The position numbers and the translations under genes were made by a program. This document shows positions 1 to 10,192 of a DNA stretch of 60,000 nt, piece by piece (position 1 is the stretch's first letter; each line of letters starts with the position of its first letter). The stretch is from Adiantum capillus-veneris (Eukaryota > Streptophyta > Polypodiopsida > Polypodiales > Pteridaceae), in the NCBI GenBank assembly GCA_014529385.2, contig CM043945.1, positions 140,100,241 to 140,160,240 of the forward strand, in the 5' to 3' direction. The notes beneath the pieces are model-generated. The model made no database searches, had not been told where the DNA came from, and worked only from the letters and a program-made list of their open reading frames with translations.

Positions 1-79
1 CACACTCTCTATTGTGTTCCTTGAGCTTCCTTCCTCTTCTCTAAGCTATGTGTGTTTTCCTGCAACCCTAATTCCAACA
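1..79 (+). repeat. 3' end of the Copia-1 5' LTR
   Basis: These bases match, in reverse complement, the LTR at 11204-11412 and end in CCAACA immediately before the primer-binding site. The upstream part lies outside the window. Confidence 0.88.
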
Positions 80-81
80 AT

Positions 82-93
82 TGGTATCAGAGC
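82..93 (+). other. Primer-binding site, initiator-Met tRNA type
   Basis: TGGTATCAGAGC starts two bases after the LTR terminal CA. It is the standard plant Ty1/copia minus-strand primer site, complementary to the 3' end of initiator methionine tRNA. Confidence 0.92.
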
Positions 94-442
94 AAGTTAC
101 ATCCTGTTGATCTTGGTCGCCAGTAGCTCTAGCACACACCTGATCACTTTCTCCGATTTCAGTGAGATTTTGCAAGCATTCGCAGGTCGACAAAAACTTC
201 AAGAGTGCTCATAGAGCTTAGACTACTCAGATTTCTGATTCGGGCTCATTTTGGTCGCCGTTTCCACTACAACTAGGTCTGCACAGGCAATTTTGTCCTT
301 TTGTGCAAATTTTTTATCAGTGTCAAATACTGCATAACAGGTCGCATACAGTCTATTGCGGGTTGTGCTACATAGAACGTGCTAGTCTCACTTAGTTTCT
401 CTTCATTTCGGGTAGGTTTCACATCAGGTGCCGGCATTTTCC

Positions 443-1350
443 ATGGTTCACAACAACACAGATGTGTTCAAGATGTTCGCTGTGCTGAGGACACGTTGGA
501 TGGGGACAATTATCCTATGTGGGCTTACATAATGCAACATGTTCTTTTGTCAAAGGGCGTTTGCAATATTCTGCAGGGCATTGATGTCGTCCTGGTTTTG
601 AGGATATAGGCGATGTTGAGGATGTGGCAGGTCTTACTGCAAGGATTGCTGCTATTAGAGTTGTTTTGCCTACGGCAGAACAAGCTCGTTGGGATGTAAA
701 GGATGCACAGGCTCATGCATTGATTGTGTTGTCTATGAAGCGCACCATTACTCCTCACATTTTTTCGACAAAATCTACAAAACAGGCTTGGGATATTCTG
801 GCTGGTCTTTATGCAAGACGCAATGAGGAAAAAATTGTGTAAAGAGCTAGAGTCGAAGATTATGCATGAGGAAGATGATATGGACACTTTCCTTGCTAGT
901 GTCAAGGATATCAATGAGCAACTTATTTCTGCAGGTGAAGTCATTTCAAACACTTCCCTTGTGCAGACTGTTCTTGACGCCTTACCAGATTCTTACCAGA
1001 ATTTTGTTAGTACTTGGAGACTTATGACCCAAGGAAATCCTGAAGATTTCAAGTTTGATGCATTGTGCACATTGCTGTTGCAAGAGTCACTTTCTAGAAA
1101 AAACACGACTTGACAACGTGCAATTGAACATGCTTTTATTGCTTCTCAAAGAAAGAGTTGTAACAACAATATAGCCACTTCTTATGGTTCTTCTCTGCAA
1201 GTGGAAAATCACATGTTCTAATGCTTCTGTTGGCAGCAATTCGTATGGAAATTCTGGTGATAAGGGCAAAAAGAAGATGTGTAGCCATTATTGTAAAGCT
1301 AATGATCACTTGATCAAGAAGTGTCCTAACTTGAAGGCCAAAGAGGCTAA
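443..1350 (+). pseudogene. gag: Copia-1 Gag (nucleocapsid), frameshifted
   Basis: Capsid/nucleocapsid region of the copia element, which would form cytoplasmic virus-like particles. The ATG at 443 opens a sequence whose relatives at 4702 and 10875 begin MADNNT. The reading frame shifts soon after the start and is carried in turn by frames around 480-609, 624-842, 811-1113 and 1184 onward. The middle shows the plant copia Gag (UBN2-like) pattern, with a tryptophan-containing KQAWDILAGLYA segment. A zinc knuckle at about 1277-1324 reads CSHYCKANDHLIKKC, with three residues instead of two between the first cysteines, suggesting a one-residue insertion. Not functional as it stands. Confidence 0.85.
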
Positions 1351-1888
1351 GAAGAAAGAGGGTGGTTCCACTACAAATGCTGGTTCCACTACAAATGCAG
1401 CCATTGGTGATTCTTCTGTGAAAGGAGATTGTGATGCTGATGTTGTTGCAAAATGGGCTTTTAGTGCAGAGTGCACTTACAATCCTGTTGTCCATGATGC
1501 ATGCATGTCAGTTGTTGCTGCAGATTCACATGTGTGGTATTTTGACAGTGGTGCTACAAAGCACATTACCTCACATCGTGAATTGTTCACCTCTCTCGAG
1601 TCTGTCCCTCATGGGAATTCAATCACTTGTGCCAACAATGGCTCTTATCCGGTTCAAGGAGTTGGAAAGATTGTGCTTACTAGTGCAAATGGCAGTTCTT
1701 TCACATTTGTTGATGCACTTTATGTGCCTGGGATCAAGAAGAATCTTTTGTGTGTATCTGCACTTGCTAAACTTGGTCTTGTAGTCAAATTTGTGGATAA
1801 TAGATGTACAGTACATGATCTCAGTTTCAATGATGAAATTGTTGCATCCGGAATTTTATGCTGTGGGCAGTATAAGCTAACTGTATGA
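1351..1888 (+). pseudogene. pol: Copia-1 aspartic protease region
   Basis: Retropepsin domain of the Gag-Pol polyprotein. The active-site motif WYFDSGATKHIT has its catalytic aspartate at 1544-1546, and the usual copia follow-on LYVPGIKKNLLCVSAL lies near 1720-1770. The frame is open from 1184 to the stop at 1886-1888, after which homology resumes at 1920 in another frame. The direct repeat GGSTTNAGSTTNA upstream of the domain is a short in-frame duplication. Confidence 0.85.
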
Positions 1889-1919
1889 CAAGTGTGGGCA
1901 AAATTTTGCAAATGCAGTT

Positions 1920-3257
1920 TTGGATTCAAAGGCTATTTCAGATGCAAAACTTTGGCATGCACGTTTTGGTCATCTAAATTTTGCCAGTTTGCTGCGTTTG
2001 CAAAAATCTAATATGGGTGCTTCTTTGCTGCCTCTTGAAGCACCGGTCAAATATGTTCGTGAAGGCTGTATTTTGGGTAAAATGCAGCGTTTGAAGTTTT
2101 CAAAGGATGGTTCCGTTAGGGCCACATGCAGGTTGCAGCTTGTGCATAGTGATGTTTGTGAGCCCATGCAAACTCCATCCTTGGGCAATTACCTTTACTT
2201 CGTGACCTTCATTGATGATTACTCCAGGCATGCATGCGTATTTCCGCTTAAAGCGAAGTTCGAAGTTTTTATGTGCTTCAAACAATTTCTGGATATGGCT
2301 GAAAATGTCTCAGAATGTACTATAGGCACCCTCCGTTCCGATGAAGGGGTAGTATATGTCTCATGAATTTAATGCATTTTTGGCTAGTCGTGGGATAAAA
2401 CATCAATGTACAGTGCCTTATACGCCTCAACAAAATGGTGTTGCTGAGAGGAATAGGTCTCCTACAAAAATGGCACAATGTATGGTCAAAATTCAAGCTT
2501 TGCCGTATTCTTTTTGGCTTGAGGCCATCATGTGTGCCAATTATGTACTTAACAGGTGTCCTACGAAAGCTTTGGAGTCTATTACTCCATATGAAGCATG
2601 GCATGATAGAAAGCCTTCTATTGAGCACATGTGTGTTTTTGGTTGTTTGGCATTTGCTTTAGTGCCACAAACACAGCGTAGAAAATTGGATGATAAGGCT
2701 GTCAAATGTATTTTTGTTGGCTATAGTGCTAAAAGCAAAGGTTAAAGGTTGTATCATCCGCAAACAAAGAGTATTCTAGTTTCACGGGATGTAGTGGTTG
2801 TGGAAGATTTTGTTCAGCCCTTGCTGTCATGTACTAGAGATAGTAATGTAAGCTCACAGGACATTTATGACACTTTGTTGCCTCTTTTCAGTGGTGGATG
2901 TTTGAATGTAAATTCTAATGAGGCAAATGTACAACCTATGGGGGTTTCTGAAAATATTACAGATTAGCCTATTATTGATGTAGATGTACATGAGGTACTT
3001 CATGAGGAAAGGGCTGAAAATGAGCAGGCTAGAGGTATGCCAAAATGGCTGGTGCATACATTGCGTGACAGTAAATTGGATGTAGCTTTGTCTAGTCGTA
3101 CTTGTTCAGGCTCTCGCCATGCATCTTATGCATCAAATTGTTATGATTTGGTTGTGTCTAGCTTACTTGATGTTGAGGAACCTCTATCTTTTGATGAAGC
3201 ACAGAATTCAGAAAATTGGATGGCTTCCATGCAATCAATATATGATGCACTTATAGA
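1920..3257 (+). pseudogene. pol: Copia-1 GAG-pre-integrase and integrase, ends at RT
   Basis: The protein begins with the GAG-pre-integrase zinc-binding segment (LWHARFGHLNFASL). Its last CxxC is damaged: VREGC here, VCEGC in the copy near 10710. The integrase triad can be followed as D in LVHSDVC (2151), D in LRSDEG (2340) and E in NGVAERNRS (2446). A frameshift falls near 2360 and stops near 2743 and 2965. The tail to about 3257 is the linker leading to RT (EEPLSFDEAQNSENW), then unrelated sequence follows. Integrase would insert the cDNA in the nucleus; this copy cannot. Confidence 0.87.
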
Positions 3258-4234
3258 AAATGACACTATCATCACTCTTCTTGCTAGCATATATAATAGC
3301 ATAGTAATGAAGATGGAGAAGATGGAAAGCTTAAGCATTGAAGCATGGCTCTTGGTTGGATTTGCATTCCATAGCCAAGAGTGTTGGTGCAGGCTATCAC
3401 TCCATCTCCTTCTCAACAAGCTTGGAGAAGGAGATGGAGTTCATCTACTTTCGCCAAGTGAGAATGCTTGAAAAAAATTGAGTGTGTGAGAGGTGTATAC
3501 CCCCCCAAGAATACCCCTTGATTGCTTTGGGCAAGTCCCCCCTTTTTGCTAAAGACTCAAGCTCATTGGACCCATCTCCCCCTAGCCAATCACATGCCCC
3601 ATGCATTTCAAGCACATGGATAGTATTTAGACAAGTGTCCTCCTTACCCCTTTGAGAGAGAGAGAGCCTGAAAATATCTAGATATTTGTTGAATGGAACT
3701 AGAAGCTCATTGGACCCCGCTTTAGCCCACAGCCAATAGGATTCAAGCACACCATGTGGCTAAGCATAGGGAGAGTTTGACATGTGTCCATGTGCCCCTT
3801 GAGAAAAGAGGGTGCCCTTTGGGTGAGTGGGAGGTTGATTCAAAGATTCCCCTAAATTTGGGGCTTTCCCCCTCCTTTGTAGGGTCTCTTTTTGACTCAA
3901 GAAAGTTTAGTCATCAAGCATGACAAGAACCTCAAGCTTAGGTCGAGTTCCCCACCTCAAGCTCAACCCTAAGGTCAAAGGACTTTTAACACTAACCATT
4001 GGAGGCCTTTAATGAAGCTAACCCTAAGGTATTTTAAGCTCCATTAGCTAGCCTTTCTCTTTGACAGACCATCTGTCATTTGGACCCCTTTACCATTGGC
4101 CCCGTATTGAGATAGATCCGTAAGCACATGTCTATATTCTAACCCTTGTTCCCGTTTATTTTCCCACATTAATTGATCAGTTTAAAATGAGAAAATCATT
4201 TGGGTTGGTTAGATATTAGATTTTATGACACTTG
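3258..4234. other. Non-coding gap between copia fragments
   Basis: No coding similarity recognised. The segment starts where Copia-1 loses homology and ends where a minus-strand copia gag fragment begins. It holds a strong inverted repeat (3400-3439), an AG-rich run near 3653-3665 and C- or CCCC-rich patches near 3500-3550 and 3860. Origin unknown. Confidence 0.6.
3400..3439. repeat. Perfect 15-bp inverted repeat (hairpin)
   Basis: CTCCATCTCCTTCTC at 3400-3414 is exactly complementary to 3425-3439, with a 10-base loop. No T-run follows. It lies just after the broken end of Copia-1. Confidence 0.85.
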
Positions 4235-4702
4235 AAACCAACAAGGAAAGTGTCCATTTCATCTTCCTCATGCATAATCTTTGTTTCTAGCTCTTTACAC
4301 AGCAAAAGAAATTTTAGCCTCATTGCGGCTTGCATAAAGACCTGCTAGAATATCTCAAGCCTGTTTTGCAGATTTTGTTGAACGGATGTGAGGAGTGATA
4401 GTGCGCTTCAGAGACAATGCAATCAATGCATGAGCCTGCACATCTCTTATAGCCCAACGAGCCTACTCAACCGTAGGCAAAACATCTCTGACAGCAGCAA
4501 TCTTGGCAACAAAACCTGGAGCATTCTCAACATCGCCTGCATCCATAGTACCAGGACGTACATCAATGCCCTACACAATGTTCCAAAATCCCTTTAATAC
4601 AAGTACATGCTATATCATGTAAGCCCACATAGGGTAATTTTCCCCATCCAATCTGTCCTCAACAACAAACATCTTGAACACATCTGTGTTGTTGTCAGCC
4701 AT
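4235..4702 (-). pseudogene. gag: Copia-2b Gag fragment
   Basis: Reverse-strand reading from the ATG at 4702 gives MADNNTDVFKMF and the same Gag N-terminal half seen in Copia-1, including the TITPHI and GLYASRNEAK segments, with several stops. It stops abruptly at about 4235. Upstream (4703-5036) lies the leader and then an LTR, so this is the 5' end of an element whose remainder is deleted. Confidence 0.82.
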
Positions 4703-5036
4703 GGAAAATGTCTGCACCTGATGTGAAAACTGTCCGAAATGAGAAGAAACTGAATGAGACAAACACGTGCTATATGTAGTAGACTATATGGGACCTGTTA
4801 TATGTAGTAATTGACACTGACAAAAAATTTCACAATGAAAAAATGTGCAGACCTGGCTGTAGTGGAAATGAAGGTCGAAATGAGCCCGAAATGAAACCTC
4901 ACCAAGCTCTACGAGATTGCCCCAAGTTTTTGTTGACCTACTGGCGCTCGCCAAAGCTCGTTGAAATCTACGAAAACGAGCAAGGATGTTTTGGTGACAC
5001 TGGCGACTAATCCCACGAGGACGTGACCTGGTCTAC

Positions 5037-5249
5037 AAGGAAACACACACACACACCTTGAAGAAGGGGAAGCAAGCTCAAGGCACACAATAGAGAGTGT
5101 ATTACTTAGTGTGCGATGAAAAGATAGATAGCCCTAGAGTGATGGGCGTATATACAATGCGCGGGTGAAAAAACCTCCTAAAGAGGGGAAAAATACCGTG
5201 GCAGTCCTAGTGTGTTCACACACATCACTACCATATGTATATGGTAACA
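5037..5249 (-). repeat. Copia LTR between two internal regions
   Basis: The sequence matches the LTR at 11204-11412, ending (plus strand) in GGTAACA at 5249. The opposite terminus has lost about 20 bp together with the primer-binding site. In element orientation, pol (5907-5250) runs directly into this LTR and a leader plus gag (5030-4235) follows it, so the LTR acts as 3' LTR of one unit and 5' LTR of another. Confidence 0.85.
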
Positions 5250-5907
5250 TCAATTTGTATAAGTGCATCATATTCTGATTACATGGCAATCATCCATTTT
5301 TTTGAATTTTGTGCTTCATCAAAAGACAGAGGCTCCTCAACATTACATAAACTAGACACAACCAAACCATAACAATCTGGTGCATAAGATACATGGTGAG
5401 AACATGAACAAGTACAACTAGACAAAGGTGCATCCAATTTACTGTCACACAAAGTATGCACCAGCCATTTAGGCATACCTCTAGCCTGCTCATTCTCATC
5501 CTTTTCCTCATCAAGTACATCATCCATATCTGCATCAATAATAGGCTAATCTATAACATTTCTCGAAACCCCCATAGGCTGTACATTTGACTCATTGGAA
5601 TTTACATTCTAACTTCCACCACTGAAAAGAGGCAACAAAGTGTCATAAATGTCCTATGAGCTTACATTACTATCTCTAGTACATGACACAAAGGGTTGAG
5701 CATAATCTTCCACAAACACAACATCTCGTGAAACTACAATACGCTTTGTTTGCGGATGATACAACCTGTAATATTTGCTTTTAGCACTATAACCAATGGA
5801 AATAAATTTGATAGCCTTATCATCCAATTTTCTACGTTGTGTTTGTGGCAGCAAAGCATATGCCAAATAGCCAAGAACACGCATGTGCTCAATAGAAGGA
5901 TTTCTAT
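5250..5907 (-). pseudogene. pol: Copia-2a integrase C-terminus and RT leader
   Basis: Frames at 6001-5654 and 5527-5279 read NPSIEHMRVLGYLAYALLPQ and EEPLSFDEAQNSKKWM, matching Copia-1 2600-3240. The coding sequence meets the LTR at 5249/5250 with no polypurine tract between, within about 15 bp of the place where Copia-1 also loses homology. The upstream end is cut by the Tat-B LTR at 5908. Confidence 0.85.
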
Positions 5908-6434
5908 TGAGAGGCGGAAGTGAAAAAATAGACCCGGTGGCCTCTACACCAAGATTATGCACAATGGCCTCATCATGGGGGATACACAATAGGGGCACCA
6001 CTTAGCAAGATATGCGGCTAGGACGCATACATATACACAATGAAGCATGCCATGGAAAAAAATTTCAAGATCCACACCCAAATATGGAATGGGGTGGTCG
6101 GAGAATAAGGTGAGAGGAGTGGTGAATGAGTGAGAATGGGCTTGCTACTCGTGCATGTTAGTAAGGAAGATAATGAGGTAGGGGAAACTTGCGAGTATGC
6201 TCACTTATCATACAAGAGGTGGCGAATCCGGACACCTCAAGATGGAAGTAGCAAGATGATAGGAATATGAGAGGGAGAGAGAGAGTGTGTGTGTATGGTG
6301 GCGAATCTGCACACCTTTACATAAGCAGCAAAAAAGGCAAGGAACAAGCATATACCATACTCACAATGAGATGTATCCAAAGCGACACAAAGTATGGCAC
6401 CAAGATGGAGTGTATTGATTGCTTGCAAAAGATC
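5908..6434 (-). repeat. Tat-B 3' LTR remnant
   Basis: About 525 bp nearly identical to 8249-8778, the 3' portion of the 5' LTR. Identity ends at GCTTGCAAAAGAT, where gag coding sequence takes over. One difference is a longer GA run in the other copy. Confidence 0.92.
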
Positions 6435-6875
6435 CTTCACCTTCTCTTTAAGAGTTGGCCATAACCCAGCCACAAACCGATCCTTCTTTAGGAAATCAGG
6501 TGCCCCCTCATCCTCTCTTAGCGATGCAACCCATCACCCCCATAAATCTACAAACTTTGACTCATATGATGCGTATTACAGCATAACTCCCTGCTTCAAC
6601 TCTGTCAACAATTTCCATAGCTTCTCTGATGTTGTGCCCTCTCCAAAACGCTTGACAAAGGCTGCTCTTAATAAGTCCCACCGTTCCTTGGTTGCTTGTG
6701 CCAAGGCATTGTACCATGATCTTGCCTCCACCTTCATTAGAAGTGGGAAGATGCACAAGCGCGAAGGATCATCATCTCTCGTAGAGATGACACATTCTAT
6801 TTCCAAGTTGTCTAGAAAGTCTGCAGCATCCTCACCCACCTTACCAGTAAAGGTTGGAAATGCTACACTTGCCAT
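6435..6875 (-). pseudogene. gag: Tat-B Gag N-terminal region
   Basis: The ATG at 6875 begins MASVAFPTFTGKVGEDAADF and continues with a retrotransposon Gag domain (ARSWYNALA, AAFVKRFG). Later KKDRFVAGLWPTLKEKVKD parallels KKERFIAGLFPDLKVKVEA in Tat-D Gag. One stop occurs near 6576. The protein is cut at 6435 by the deletion that fuses gag to the LTR, so zinc knuckle, protease and pol are absent. Confidence 0.85.
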
Positions 6876-6966
6876 TGTGAGAGTGAGAAAATTAACTCGA
6901 CTTAGAAATCTTAAAAAAAAAAAAAAAGAGATTCAATACATGGGTGCTCGGTAGATGGAAAACATA

Positions 6967-7191
6967 CTATACAAGGATGAAAATAACTACATCAAAAGAC
7001 ACTTCATGATTAATCATAGGGAGGATAAAGGGTAGAGAAGAGGTGTTTATCTCTTGCAGTCGTTCTCTACCAAACATGGTTGTAATGATCTGCTGATAAA
7101 ACATCTTGCGGTCCAAGATTACTTTGATTGATTGAATTCGTTGTGGTGCACAAGTTTGGTTCCTTGCAAAAGGCTGATGCGCTGGGTCCAT
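6967..7191 (-). CDS. Small module ORF upstream of Tat-B gag
   Basis: A 74-residue frame from ATG 7191 to TAG 6967-6969, ending about 90 bp before the gag ATG. Its second half (LPFILPMINHEVSFDV, then IFIL) resembles two tandem frames at the same place in Tat-D (NPVILPLIDYHRSFDV at 37612-37830 and NPFILPLIRYDLSLDV at 37834-38064). The ATG overlaps the TGA of the upstream frame. I recognise no domain. Conservation in sequence and position between two diverged elements suggests a real coding or processing role, but a conserved RNA structure is possible. Confidence 0.55.
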   Translation of the reverse strand: MDPAHQPFARNQTCAPQRIQSIKVILDRKMFYQQIITTMFGRERLQEINTSSLPFILPMINHEVSFDVVIFILV

Positions 7192-8031
7192 CACATGATA
7201 ATTCGGAAAGGCTCTCTCCTTCGTGGTGGAAGGTTATAGTCGGAGGTGTAGAGCTCTTGGTAGTCGAGGTCAAATTTATAGTACCACAGGACAAGGTTGT
7301 CTTCGTCTTCTAGCTCTAGGACTGCCCCTCTAGCAAGCTCTTGAAAAAGCTTGAACTCTCTCTCTTTGAGCAACTTCACTTTCCTGCAAGATAGAGTGCC
7401 ATCTAGTGTATACACAGGTGTGATGAGGTAGATGGTGAGTCTTACCACTTGTATTAATCCAAGTTGGATGGATACATAGCAAGCTGTAAAGTCGTCATCA
7501 TAGCCTTGATTCACATGGAGGGTCCTGTCTTTCCGCCAAGCAAAACCTGTGTCAAAGACATTGTCGATGACAAGCTCCGCCACTTCACTCGGTAGACGAC
7601 GTAGAATCCATGCTGCTGTTTCTAGTTCCTAGCTCATGAGATGAGAGTGAGGTATAGAAAGACTTTGGCGGATTTACCCTTTTGTTTTGGAGACGGGGTG
7701 ATTGTCGGCGCTGGAAAACCCTTGAATCTTTTGGTGCAAGGGAGAGGGAGGGACCACGCGTTCGTAGTAGCTTCCTCAAGTTGTGAAGGCTTATTGTGGA
7801 TGTAGGTGGAATAGGTGGCAAAGATGGGGACGTAGATGTAGAGAAGCTTGGTGCTACTTGAAAGCCTACAGTTGTGAGAACGCCTGTGCGGATGTCGAGG
7901 GAGAAAATGATGGCCTTTTCTTCACTTTGGGTTGCACTCATGTCGAAGGTGTGGTTTTTGGTTACAATGTGAGCATGATGCAGCTTGTGCCTTGCTTTTA
8001 CGCTTGCAGGGATGATGAGAAATGTAAACAA
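7191..8031 (-). pseudogene. Additional ORF between PBS and gag of Tat-B
   Basis: Two adjoining frames (8031-7585 and 7583-7191) together span about 270 residues, separated by one frameshift near 7590; an internal start MSATQSEEK at 7941 is also plausible. The first part is Ser/Pro-rich and basic (SPSLPPIPPTSTISLH; RQSPRLQNKR); the second looks globular (VELVIDNVFD-like, FKLFQELARGAVLELEDED). No known domain recognised. An extra ORF upstream of gag is known for some plant Tat/Ogre-group elements; Tat-D lacks this part and keeps only the small modules. Confidence 0.5.
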
Positions 8032-8230
8032 TCTGAGTAGGGAAAGAGGGTCTTACCACTTCTTCTATGCTAACAATACAACACCCTGGCAAGAGTGTCT
8101 TGATGACTTGTGTCAAACCTGCTTGAAGCTCCTCCTCTTCAGTGGTCCAATTAGAGAATTCAAGAAGCTACTCGTCCATGAAGAGAAGTAAACATGTCAG
8201 CCTTGTAAAATGAAGGTTTCAAGAGCCCTC

Positions 8231-8246
8231 CTCAGTGGGGGCACCA
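8231..8246 (-). other. Tat-B primer-binding site
   Basis: Minus strand TGGTGCCCCCACTGAG, two bases inside the LTR end. The same site precedes Tat-D gag (38121-38137). The matching tRNA would end CTCAGTGGGGGCACCA; I cannot name it without a tRNA set. Confidence 0.85.
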
Positions 8247-8248
8247 AA

Positions 8249-10192
8249 TGAGAGGCGGAAGTGAAAAAATAGACCCGGTGGCCTCTACACCAAGATTATG
8301 CACAATGGCCTCATCATGGGGGATACACAATAGGGACACCACCTAGCAAGATATGCGGCTAGGACGCATACATATACACAATGAAGCATGCCATGGAAAA
8401 AAATTTCAAGATCCACGCCCAAATGTGGAATGGGGTGGTCGGAGAATAAGGTGAGAGGAGTGGTGAATGAGTGAGAATGGGCTTGCTACTCGTGCATGTT
8501 AGTAAGGAAGATAATGAGGTAGGGGAAACTTGCGAGTATGCTCACTTATCATACAAGAGGTGGCGAATCCGGACACCTCAAGATGGAAGTAGCAAGATGA
8601 TAGGAATATGAGAGGGAGAGAGAGAGAGAGAGTGTGTGTATGGTGGCGAATCTGCACACCTTTACATAAGCAGCAAAAAAGGCAAGGAACAAGCATATAC
8701 CATACTCACAATGAGATGTATCCAAAGCGACACAAAGTATGACACCAAGATGGAGTGTGTTGATTGCTTGCAAAAGATGAATACAATAGGTAGCGTATGG
8801 CAGGAAAATGAGAAGGGGACAAGATCGTAGGAGGCATAATGGAGAGATGGGAGTTGATGGCGAGGAATATCATGAGTGTGTCCACCCTTCTTCTTCTTGA
8901 AATTGTGCCTTCAACCCTTAATTACAAGTGGTGTGGAGGTGTGGTACTCATCTTTTGTGCATGGTGATGGTGATGATGATGGTGTTGTGATTATGTGATT
9001 AGGGTGCATGCTACAAGCATGTCGCACAAGAGTGTGTATGGATAGGTGTGTGTGTGTGTGTTTTTTTTTAAAAGTGAGCTCTCATGGCCTCCTTATATAG
9101 GGAAGGAGGGGAGGATTTAGCAATATTTCTATTTGAGGTGAGTGTCCCACTTTGGTGACTAGGAAAATAGGGTGCATGTGACTGTGGCTCCCATCTTGTC
9201 TCCTCATTATTTAAAATACCAGAGTCAATAGAGAGAGAAGATGAGAGAATGTGGGTAGGATGTAGAGGATAGGAGATATTTACAATAGTTTAGCTTTGGC
9301 TAGACATAAGCTTATTAGGGAGAGAAGAGAGAGGTAAGAAATTTACAAGAGAGATTGTCAAAGGTGGATAGTTGTTGATGAGGATGGATCCTCCAAAAAT
9401 GGTGATAGAATCACTATAGACTTGCCAAGACCTCATTAAAAGAGCCTTGTCTCTTGTAATCATGCTTGAAGACTTGTAGAACCATAGCCATTCTAGAGGG
9501 AAGAAAATTGGGGATGGCCTATGTCACCATTACACGAGAAAACTGGGGTCCATTACAAAAATCATATCTCCGTGTTCATAACTCCAAAAATTTTGAAAAA
9601 CATTGAGCTAAAAGTTGAGATCACGAGCTACATCTTTCATGTTGAACGCTTCTTCAGATTCGGGGTTCTTCTCTACTTAAAAAATTCAGCCAAATAATGT
9701 ATTATTTGTGGCTGCAAAGGTCTTTTGGTGGTCCCCTTTGAGTGGACTTCTCTTTTGCCTTCAAGTGTAAGCTCCTTCATGTGTATGAAAACATGACCTA
9801 GAGTTTTGAAAAGATTGGCAATCATCTAGATGGAGGTATTATTGAAATTTGAAAGTGGGGTTGAGGTTTGAAAATGAAAACTAGTGAATAAAATATTTGG
9901 TAGAGTGGAATAATATATATACATGAAAAATATATTAGAAAATACTAAACTATATAATGTAATTTAGAATATATATATTTAATATTTAAGGTCAAAAGAG
10001 ATATCAACAAAGAAAGCTTACTTATTTATGCTATATCGTTATTGATTAGCATAAATCTTATTTATTTAATAAAGGCTAAAACTTTTGTGAAAAAGGGAAG
10101 AAAAATCAAAAGTTACTTATATAATAGGAAATATTTTGGTAAAAGGGCAAAGATATATGGGGGGGTTCCCATGCATAGAAAAGCTTGCCTCA
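8249..10192 (-). repeat. Tat-B 5' LTR
   Basis: 1,944 bp, TG...CA ends, bounded inside by the PBS and outside by the CTAT duplication. A TATA-like box CTATATAAGG reads on the minus strand at 9091-9100. The segment 9530-9770 is recognisably similar to the Tat-D LTR near 31200-31420 (shared GGGGTCCA, AGCTCCAAAAAT-like and GCAAAAGTCTTTT-like stretches). Simple repeats: GT at 9043-9060 and a T run at 9061. Confidence 0.88.
9091..9100 (-). promoter_or_regulatory. TATA box in Tat-B 5' LTR
   Basis: CTATATAAGG on the minus strand, about 1.1 kb from the LTR 5' end and followed by ~0.85 kb to the PBS, a sensible U3/R position. Confidence 0.6.

Larger units (their letters stand above)
1..3257 (+). mobile_element. 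Copia-1, truncated Ty1/copia retrotransposon
   Basis: The order 5' LTR end, primer-binding site, Gag, zinc knuckle, aspartic protease, GAG-pre-integrase and integrase is the Ty1/copia order (integrase before RT). The copy is broken by several frameshifts and stops. Homology to the family ends near 3257, just after the segment that leads into reverse transcriptase, so RT, RNase H and the 3' LTR are missing. The window opens inside the 5' LTR. Two minus-strand fragments of the same family lie at 4235-5249 and 5250-11412. Copia identity is well supported; the exact 3' break is read by eye. Confidence 0.9.
5908..10192 (-). mobile_element. Tat-B, internally deleted Ty3/gypsy element
   Basis: Bounded by TGAGAGGCGG at 5908 and ...GCTTGCCTCA at 10192 and flanked by CTAT (5904-5907 and 10193-10196), a 4-bp target duplication within copia integrase. 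Element order on the minus strand: full 5' LTR (10192-8249), PBS (8246-8231), upstream ORF, small module ORF, gag N-terminus (6875-6435), then a direct jump into the middle of the 3' LTR (6434-5908). The rest of gag-pol and the 5' half of the 3' LTR are gone. PBS and Gag resemble those of Tat-D at 29597-40860, so the two are related. Confidence 0.88.

Noticed and set aside
6394-6954. 186-codon plus-strand frame.
   Set aside because: Antisense of the Tat-B gag fragment.
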